Shown piece by piece: positions 6,768 through 10,508 of a DNA stretch of 10,508 bases (position 1 is the stretch's first letter; every line of letters begins with the position of its first letter). Source of the DNA: Candidatus Aminicenantota bacterium. Its GTDB lineage: Bacteria; Acidobacteriota; Aminicenantia; Aminicenantales; UBA8522. The notes below the pieces were generated by a model. It searched no databases. It saw only the letters and a program-made list of their open reading frames with translations, and was not told the DNA's origin. The stretch is from assembly GCA_003524335.1 (NCBI GenBank), contig DQHV01000095.1:1332-11839 (forward strand), given 5' to 3'. Position numbers and translations under genes: made by a program.

Positions 6768-7751
6768 TCAGGTGCGGAGCAGCTCGAACCGCTTGAGAGC
6801 CCGCAGCGCGGCCAGCGTCACCCAAAGATGGTCCTCCAGGGTAGCCTTCTTGGTGCCGCATTCCCAAAAGCCCTGGCTGTTCTGCCTTTTCATCAGCCAG
6901 ATGAGCCCCTTCTGGATCGTTTCATTTTCGGCGCTGAAACCGACTTTAGACAGGGAGTCGAGACTGGCCAGCACATCGGTGTTCCAGAAGGGATAGCAGA
7001 TCATCTCCCAATCGGAGGGGAATGTCCTGTCTTCATAGACTTCGTCGCAGAAAAAGCAACTCAGCAGCTTCTCCCCGGCCTGCCAGGCCTCCTTGCTGCT
7101 CTTCCAGGTCGGAGATTCGGCAAAGGCTCTCAAGACCATGCCCGTGACATGATGGGAAAAGGGCTGCGACTTACGCGGTTTGAAGGGCTGGCCCCTGGGG
7201 TTAGAAGAGCCCGGGACGGCGGACTTGCCGGCGCTTTGGGACGGCCGCGGATGATAAAGCGCCCAGCCTCCATCGTTTTGTCGATTGGCCAGGATCCAGC
7301 GAAATCCCTTCTGCACTCGACGGTCCCTATCTAACCCGTACAGACAGAGCATCTCCAGGGTGAGGGCATGGAAGGTCGGGGTATAGACGTTGAGCACCGT
7401 CCCACGGAAGTCCCCCTCCTTAGTCTGGAGGGAAAACAGGAAATCGAGGGCTCGCTGGATGCCTTCCTCATTGGTCGTGCACCCGTAATCATAAAGGCGG
7501 TACAAATTTCTCAGAGTATCGACGCGGTAGAGAGTTCGCTCCCAATAGATCGGGGTGTCCGAGCGCTTTTCCCACCAGCTGCCGTCCGGCTTCTGGGTTT
7601 CCAGGATGCGAACGCGGGCCGCGAACTTGCGCATGTTCTTGCTCTCGCGGTCGATGGGGACGTTCAGGATATCCCTCTTCAACCAAAAAAGGATGGGGAG
7701 GTTGCCCCTGGCCAGCAGAAACTCGATAGCCTTGGCGGTGTTAAATCTCAT
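6768..7751 (-). CDS. Terpenoid-cyclase/prenyltransferase-type alpha-toroid protein, function unknown
   Basis: A 327-residue protein with repeated helix pairs and QW-like motifs typical of the squalene-cyclase / protein-prenyltransferase (alpha/alpha)6 toroid: QKPDGSWW (53-60), LQTKEGDF (108-115), NRQNDGGW (156-163) and RQNSQGFW (289-296). The catalytic DxDD motif of class II cyclases is absent, and there is no signal peptide, so hydrocarbon cyclisation is unlikely. It may bind a prenyl chain, carbohydrate or protein. A proline/serine-rich segment (about 167-198) interrupts the repeats. I start at ATG 7751 (MRFNTAKAIEFLL). A start at 7883 would add 44 residues without a recognisable domain, and that ATG lies within the predicted -10 element, so it would not be in the transcript. 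Ribosome-site support at 7751 is weak. The gene converges on the DsrMK-like operon and is transcribed divergently from the cysteine desulfurase gene. Confidence 0.8.
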   Translation of the reverse strand: MRFNTAKAIEFLLARGNLPILFWLKRDILNVPIDRESKNMRKFAARVRILETQKPDGSWWEKRSDTPIYWERTLYRVDTLRNLYRLYDYGCTTNEEGIQRALDFLFSLQTKEGDFRGTVLNVYTPTFHALTLEMLCLYGLDRDRRVQKGFRWILANRQNDGGWALYHPRPSQSAGKSAVPGSSNPRGQPFKPRKSQPFSHHVTGMVLRAFAESPTWKSSKEAWQAGEKLLSCFFCDEVYEDRTFPSDWEMICYPFWNTDVLASLDSLSKVGFSAENETIQKGLIWLMKRQNSQGFWECGTKKATLEDHLWVTLAALRALKRFELLRT

Positions 7752-7765
7752 CTTCGTCGAAGTCA

Positions 7766-7779
7766 GGCGGCCTGCCGCC
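7766..7779 (-). repeat. Short GC-rich inverted repeat in the leader of the toroid-protein gene
   Basis: GGCGGC and GCCGCC arms surround CT; a foldable form has five GC pairs and a four-base loop. It lies 14 bases before ATG 7751, close enough to influence ribosome access. On the minus strand a run of six T precedes rather than follows the stem, so it is not a terminator for that strand. Confidence 0.35.
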
Positions 7780-7881
7780 AAAAAACTCGGGCCCAAAAAA
7801 TGGCTAGTCGGGAGCCAGAGGGAAAGAAAATAATGCCCGACCGGGCTTTGGGTGCAAACATATCCACGGGCGCAGGTTTTC

Positions 7882-7911
7882 ATTTTAGTCTAAAATGGCC
7901 CCTTCTGTCAA
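7882..7911 (-). promoter_or_regulatory. Predicted sigma70-type promoter with overlapping palindrome for the toroid-protein gene
   Basis: The minus strand has a perfect TTGACA (7911-7906), an 18-base spacer and TAAAAT (7887-7882). Transcription would start near 7875, leaving a leader of about 124 bases before ATG 7751. A perfect odd palindrome, ATTTTAG-T-CTAAAAT (7882-7896), covers the -10 and the adjoining spacer, a natural position for a repressor operator. The region between the two divergent starts (7752-8044, 293 bp) also holds the leader hairpin at 7766-7779 and the ribosome site at 8031. I see no convincing promoter for the rightward gene there, only a weak TTGCTT/TAGTAT pair at 7964-7992. 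Confidence 0.55.
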
Positions 7912-8030
7912 TTTCTTTGGCTTTTCAAATCCGGGGTGTGGCTGGAAGATGGCGGAGACCTGTTTGCTTTTGGGAAATCCTTTATTTAGTATAGGGCTTC
8001 CTTTAAATAGTGGACGCCGCGCCGACAGGC

Positions 8031-8037
8031 GAAGGAG
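8031..8037 (+). promoter_or_regulatory. Ribosome-binding site of the cysteine desulfurase
   Basis: GAAGGAG lies seven bases before ATG 8045. It fixes the start at MDKLIYLDNGATS, the usual N-terminus of the family, and argues against an upstream in-frame ATG at 7895. Confidence 0.8.
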
Positions 8038-8044
8038 CTCGACC

Positions 8045-9226
8045 ATGGACAAGCTGATCTACTTGGACAACGGTGCGACTTCCTTCCCCAAGCCTCAGGA
8101 AGTCTACGAGTTCATGGACCGATTCTACCGCAACTTCGGCGTCAACCCCGGCCGCTCCGGTTACGATCTCTGTCTGGAGGCGGGCGCCGTCGTTGAAGAA
8201 ACCCGCAAGATGCTGACGCGTTTTTTTAACGGCACAGACCCTAACCGCCTATGCTTCGCCTATAATTCCACCGATGCGCTCAACCTGATCATCTTCGGCC
8301 TGCTCCAGAAGGGCGATCACGCCGTTACCACGACACTCGAGCATAACTCGGTCCTGCGGCCGCTCTATCACCTCTGGAAATACCAGGGTGTGGAAGTCGA
8401 TCATGTCCCCTTCGACAGACGCGGCTTCGTCGACCCCGACGATTTCCCCAAAAGGTTCAAGCCGAACACACGGCTGGTCGTCGTTAACCATGCTTCGAAC
8501 GTCATCGGAACCGTCCAACCCATCAAAGAGATCGGCCGCTACTGCCGGGAGAGAGGTATCCCTCTGGCCATCGATGCTTCGCAATCGGCCGGAAAGATCC
8601 CGATCGACATTGAAAAGATGGCCGTCGATCTCGTGGCCTTCACGGGACATAAGTCTCTGCTCGGCCCGACCGGCATCGGCGGGCTATACGTCAGGGAGGG
8701 CATCGAGATCCGGCATACCCGCGCCGGCGGGACAGGCGTTCGCTCGGCCCAGCGCATGCACCTCGATGAATACCCTTACCGCCTCGAGTACGGTACGCCC
8801 AACACGATCGGCATCGCCGGTCTCCAAGCGGGCTTTAAATGGATTGAAAAACAGGGGCTTGAATCCATCCAGGAGCACGAAATGAGGCTGACGGCCAAGC
8901 TCCGAGATGGACTCAAGGATCTGGATGGAGTGGTCCTCTATGTCCAGGAAGACCTCACCGACCACATCTCCATCCTCCTCTTCAACGTGGACGGGCTTGA
9001 AGCGTCCGACACCGCGACCATGCTGGACGTGGACCATAGCATAGCCTGCCGTTCGGGACTGCACTGCGCTCCCCTCGTCCATGAACAGCTGGGGACGGAT
9101 AAAATTCATGGGGCGGTCCGGTTTGGCATCGGACCTTTCAACACTGAGGACCAAATAGAGACGGCCATCCACGCCGTCAGGGAAATCGCTGAATTCCAGA
9201 AAAGAAAGAAGGACCGGACAAGATAG
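8045..9226 (+). CDS. Cysteine desulfurase of the EF2568-like class V aminotransferase family
   Basis: A 393-residue PLP enzyme expected to convert cysteine to alanine and leave a persulfide on its catalytic Cys. Landmarks are YLDNGATSFPKP (6-17), the PLP-stacking His in LEHNS (H100), the HASNVIG loop (149-155), D177 and Q180 in AIDASQ, the Schiff-base Lys in TGHKSLLGPTG (K203), GTPN (250-253) and RSGLHCAPLVH (336-346) with C341 as catalytic Cys; C335 is a second nearby thiol. The short RSGLHC form matches the family often annotated as am_tr_V_EF2568 rather than IscS or SufS. No IscU or SufU scaffold lies nearby. Its stop is four bases from the convergent dsrC stop, and DsrC/TusE-type proteins accept sulfur in relays, so this enzyme is a reasonable source of sulfane sulfur for DsrC. 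It differs strongly from the class V enzyme at 2675-4357. Confidence 0.93.
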   Translation: MDKLIYLDNGATSFPKPQEVYEFMDRFYRNFGVNPGRSGYDLCLEAGAVVEETRKMLTRFFNGTDPNRLCFAYNSTDALNLIIFGLLQKGDHAVTTTLEHNSVLRPLYHLWKYQGVEVDHVPFDRRGFVDPDDFPKRFKPNTRLVVVNHASNVIGTVQPIKEIGRYCRERGIPLAIDASQSAGKIPIDIEKMAVDLVAFTGHKSLLGPTGIGGLYVREGIEIRHTRAGGTGVRSAQRMHLDEYPYRLEYGTPNTIGIAGLQAGFKWIEKQGLESIQEHEMRLTAKLRDGLKDLDGVVLYVQEDLTDHISILLFNVDGLEASDTATMLDVDHSIACRSGLHCAPLVHEQLGTDKIHGAVRFGIGPFNTEDQIETAIHAVREIAEFQKRKKDRTR

Positions 9227-9230
9227 GACT

Positions 9231-9551
9231 TCAGACGCAGCCGTCGGGCTTGGGCAGCCCGGCGACCTTACAAGCGCCCTTGGCGGGGCCCGAGGGGAAC
9301 AACTCGTAGATACGCTTCAGGGAAAAACCCGTGCTTTGGCAAACCCTTCGAACCATGGGGGCAAGTTTATTCTCGAGAAAGTACTGACGGATGTAGGTGA
9401 TCACAGCCCAGTGCTCTCCGGTCAGCTGCTCGATCCCCTCCTCGGCACGGGCCAGAACAACGGCGACCTCATCGCTCCAATCTTCCGGATGGGCCAGGAA
9501 TCCCTCCTCGTTGAGCTCATAGGCCTTGCCCTTGACTTCTATCTGGGACAT
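9231..9551 (-). CDS. dsrC: DsrC family sulfur-carrier / redox protein with both C-terminal cysteines
   Basis: A 106-residue protein with the DsrC signature throughout: an N-terminal EVKGKAYELNEEGFL, HPEDW, APMVRRVCQSTGF, IYELFPSGPAKGACK and a flexible C-terminal arm ending LPKPDGCV. C94 and the penultimate C105 are the two redox cysteines. In dissimilatory sulfur metabolism these form the DsrC trisulfide at DsrAB, which DsrMK is thought to reduce. Having both cysteines separates it from TusE-only proteins, which need just the last one. C71 is an additional cysteine. The start at 9551 is chosen because AAAGGAGA lies just upstream and because family members begin with this strand; an ATG at 9581 would add ten residues and has no such site. 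It stands alone behind its own promoter, next to a cysteine desulfurase gene and about 2.6 kb from the DsrMK-like pair. No dsrAB is in the window. Confidence 0.96.
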   Translation of the reverse strand: MSQIEVKGKAYELNEEGFLAHPEDWSDEVAVVLARAEEGIEQLTGEHWAVITYIRQYFLENKLAPMVRRVCQSTGFSLKRIYELFPSGPAKGACKVAGLPKPDGCV

Positions 9552-9556
9552 GGTTG

Positions 9557-9564
9557 TCTCCTTT
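9557..9564 (-). promoter_or_regulatory. Ribosome-binding site of dsrC
   Basis: The minus strand reads AAAGGAGA, with GGAG seven bases before the ATG counting the intervening A. It selects 9551 over the upstream ATG at 9581 as the start. Confidence 0.75.
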
Positions 9565-9619
9565 TTTAGCGGGTTCAGCATTCAGGGGCGAATCGTCACC
9601 GGAGTTAAGGGAAGCCGCC

Positions 9620-9628
9620 ATTATAGCA
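9620..9628 (-). promoter_or_regulatory. Predicted extended -10 promoter of dsrC
   Basis: The minus strand reads TGCTATAAT, a perfect -10 with the TGn extension. No good -35 lies 16-18 bases upstream. Transcription would start near 9613, giving a leader of about 62 bases. The strength of the -10 suggests a well-expressed gene, in keeping with DsrC abundance in sulfur-metabolising bacteria. Confidence 0.5.
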
Positions 9629-9676
9629 TAAGCAGGCGGAGACGGGGGCGGTCTGGCGGCGATTCGCATTTTCCTG

Positions 9677-9682
9677 TATGAT
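9677..9682 (+). promoter_or_regulatory. Possible -10 element for the two-helix membrane protein gene
   Basis: TATGAT at 9677-9682 is a good -10, but the -35 position (about 9654-9659) reads TGGCGG, a poor match. Transcription would start near 9689, some 33 bases before ATG 9722. Confidence 0.3.
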
Positions 9683-9707
9683 AAAACATTCCTTTAGCCT
9701 GCCTGAA

Positions 9708-9720
9708 TTCGGAGTCCGAA
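9708..9720 (+). repeat. Inverted repeat spanning the ribosome-binding site of the two-helix protein gene
   Basis: TTCGGA-G-TCCGAA is a perfect 6+1+6 inverted repeat, and its centre contains GGAG (9711-9714), the ribosome site seven bases before ATG 9722. It could be a protein-binding site; as an RNA hairpin the one-base centre would force the innermost pairs open. Confidence 0.4.
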
Positions 9721-9721
9721 A

Positions 9722-10468
9722 ATGAAAAGATCTTCCTCCTGGATGACTTGGATGAGCCTGGCCTTGATCGCCGCCTCGGTGGTGACCTATTTCATCCACT
9801 TCTTAATCTTCAGAGATGCCCATCATATCTTCGTCTATTTGATCGGCGATATCGCCTTTCTTTTCATCAACGTCCTGATGGTGACGCTCGTCATCGAGCG
9901 GCTGCTCAACCGGAGAGAAAAGAACGTCCTGATGAAAAAGCTCAACATGGTGATCGGGACCTTCTACAGCGAAGTGGGCCTCGAGCTGATGAACAGGTTT
10001 CGCGTCTTCGTTTCCAACGCCCCCGATCTCTGCGGACACCTGGAGATCAGGCCGGCCTGGACCAAGAAGGATTTTCAGAGGGCGGCCGAGGCCGCCCATG
10101 GCTTCCCTTATAAGATTCAGATCGATAAGGCCGCTTTGATCGATCTGCAGGCCTTTCTAGGGCAGAAGCGTTCGTTCCTGCTGCAGCTCCTGGAAAACCC
10201 GAACTTGCTCGAGCACGAACGATTCACCGACCTGCTCTGGGCGGTCTTCCATCTCGCCGAGGAACTGGCCTTCCGGGGCGACTGGATCAACCGACTTCCC
10301 GCGGCCGATTATGAGCACCTCGGCCAGGACCTGAAAAGGGCCTATTCCCAGATCTCCAGTGAATGGGTGGCCTATGCCCAGCATCTCAAGGAGACGTATC
10401 CGTTCCTGTTCTCCCTGGCGGCCCGCATCAATCCCTTCAGCCCGAACCCGACAGCCATCATCAGCTGA
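9722..10468 (+). CDS. Two-helix membrane protein with C-terminal cytoplasmic domain, unrecognised
   Basis: A 248-residue protein that I do not recognise. It begins with two membrane helices, about residues 9-30 and 36-59, joined by a very short loop (FRDAHH) and followed by basic residues (RLLNRREKNVLMKK). By the positive-inside rule the long C-terminal part (about 60-248) is cytoplasmic. That part is alpha-helical and rich in Leu, Glu, Arg and Trp, with only one Cys in the clause APDLCGHLEIRP. I see no kinase, transporter, receiver or protease motif. The start is supported by GGAG seven bases upstream and by the helix beginning soon after Met. It is divergent from dsrC, separated by about 170 bp. 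Nothing in the sequence ties it to sulfur metabolism beyond position. The last 40 bases of the window after its stop contain no evident gene or terminator. Confidence 0.85.
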   Translation: MKRSSSWMTWMSLALIAASVVTYFIHFLIFRDAHHIFVYLIGDIAFLFINVLMVTLVIERLLNRREKNVLMKKLNMVIGTFYSEVGLELMNRFRVFVSNAPDLCGHLEIRPAWTKKDFQRAAEAAHGFPYKIQIDKAALIDLQAFLGQKRSFLLQLLENPNLLEHERFTDLLWAVFHLAEELAFRGDWINRLPAADYEHLGQDLKRAYSQISSEWVAYAQHLKETYPFLFSLAARINPFSPNPTAIIS

Positions 10469-10508
10469 AGGGATCGGAAGGGCGAGCGGTCTCCGGCGAA
10501 GCTTTCTA

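Noticed and set aside
7766..7800. GC-rich hairpin next to A tracts as an intrinsic terminator
   Set aside because: The T run precedes the stem on the minus strand, and on the plus strand the stem is followed by A rather than T; neither orientation makes a terminator.
7752..7883. Longer 371-residue version of the toroid protein
   Set aside because: The ATG at 7883 falls within the predicted -10 element and the extra 44 residues show no signal peptide or domain.
7895..8044. Upstream in-frame ATG extending the cysteine desulfurase by 50 residues
   Set aside because: The ATG at 8045 has an excellent ribosome site and starts at the family's normal N-terminus; the extension looks like noncoding intergenic DNA.
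9241..9275. GGGC/GCCC inverted repeat as a terminator between the cysteine desulfurase and dsrC genes
   Set aside because: It encodes the strongly conserved DsrC C-terminal arm and has no T tract.

Overview
This is a gene-dense, GC-rich bacterial window (roughly high-50s % GC by eye). It carries eight confidently called genes, one probable small gene, and no RNA genes, insertion sequences or CRISPR arrays that I can see. A TonB-dependent outer-membrane receptor shows a Gram-negative envelope. The mix of DsrC, a DsrMK-type redox pair and E. coli-like promoters would suit a sulfur-metabolising anaerobe such as a deltaproteobacterial or Acidobacteriota/Aminicenantes-like lineage. That placement is inference only; no marker gene here settles it.

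Layout, left to right. (1) A leftward operon occupies 1-4357: a 560-residue class V aminotransferase/cysteine-desulfurase-like enzyme, then folK (folate pathway), then a TonB-dependent receptor that runs off the left edge. The folK stop and the receptor start share an ATGA overlap. folK also appears to have its own promoter. (2) From the divergent 128-bp region at 4358-4485 a rightward operon leaves under a strong, nearly leaderless promoter. It encodes a five-helix DsrM/TmcC/NarI-like membrane protein, a DsrK/HdrD-like iron-sulfur protein with two ferredoxin motifs and one complete CCG domain, and a small 51-64 residue protein. (3) A leftward gene at 6768-7751 converges on this operon with only 3 bp between stop codons. 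It encodes a terpenoid-cyclase/prenyltransferase-type alpha-toroid protein lacking the DxDD motif. (4) A rightward cysteine desulfurase gene (8045-9226) converges, with a 4-bp gap, on a leftward dsrC gene (9231-9551) that keeps both redox cysteines. (5) A rightward gene for an unrecognised protein with two membrane helices closes the window.

The genes suggest a sulfur/thiol-redox neighbourhood. Two different class V PLP enzymes could supply persulfide sulfur from cysteine or a related substrate, DsrC could carry it, and the DsrMK-like complex could reduce or oxidise a DsrC-type disulfide or trisulfide at the membrane quinone pool. No dsrAB, dsrJOP, tusBCD or sHdr genes lie in the window. This combination is the main candidate for an uncharacterised system, although the functional link between the separately transcribed units is a hypothesis from proximity.
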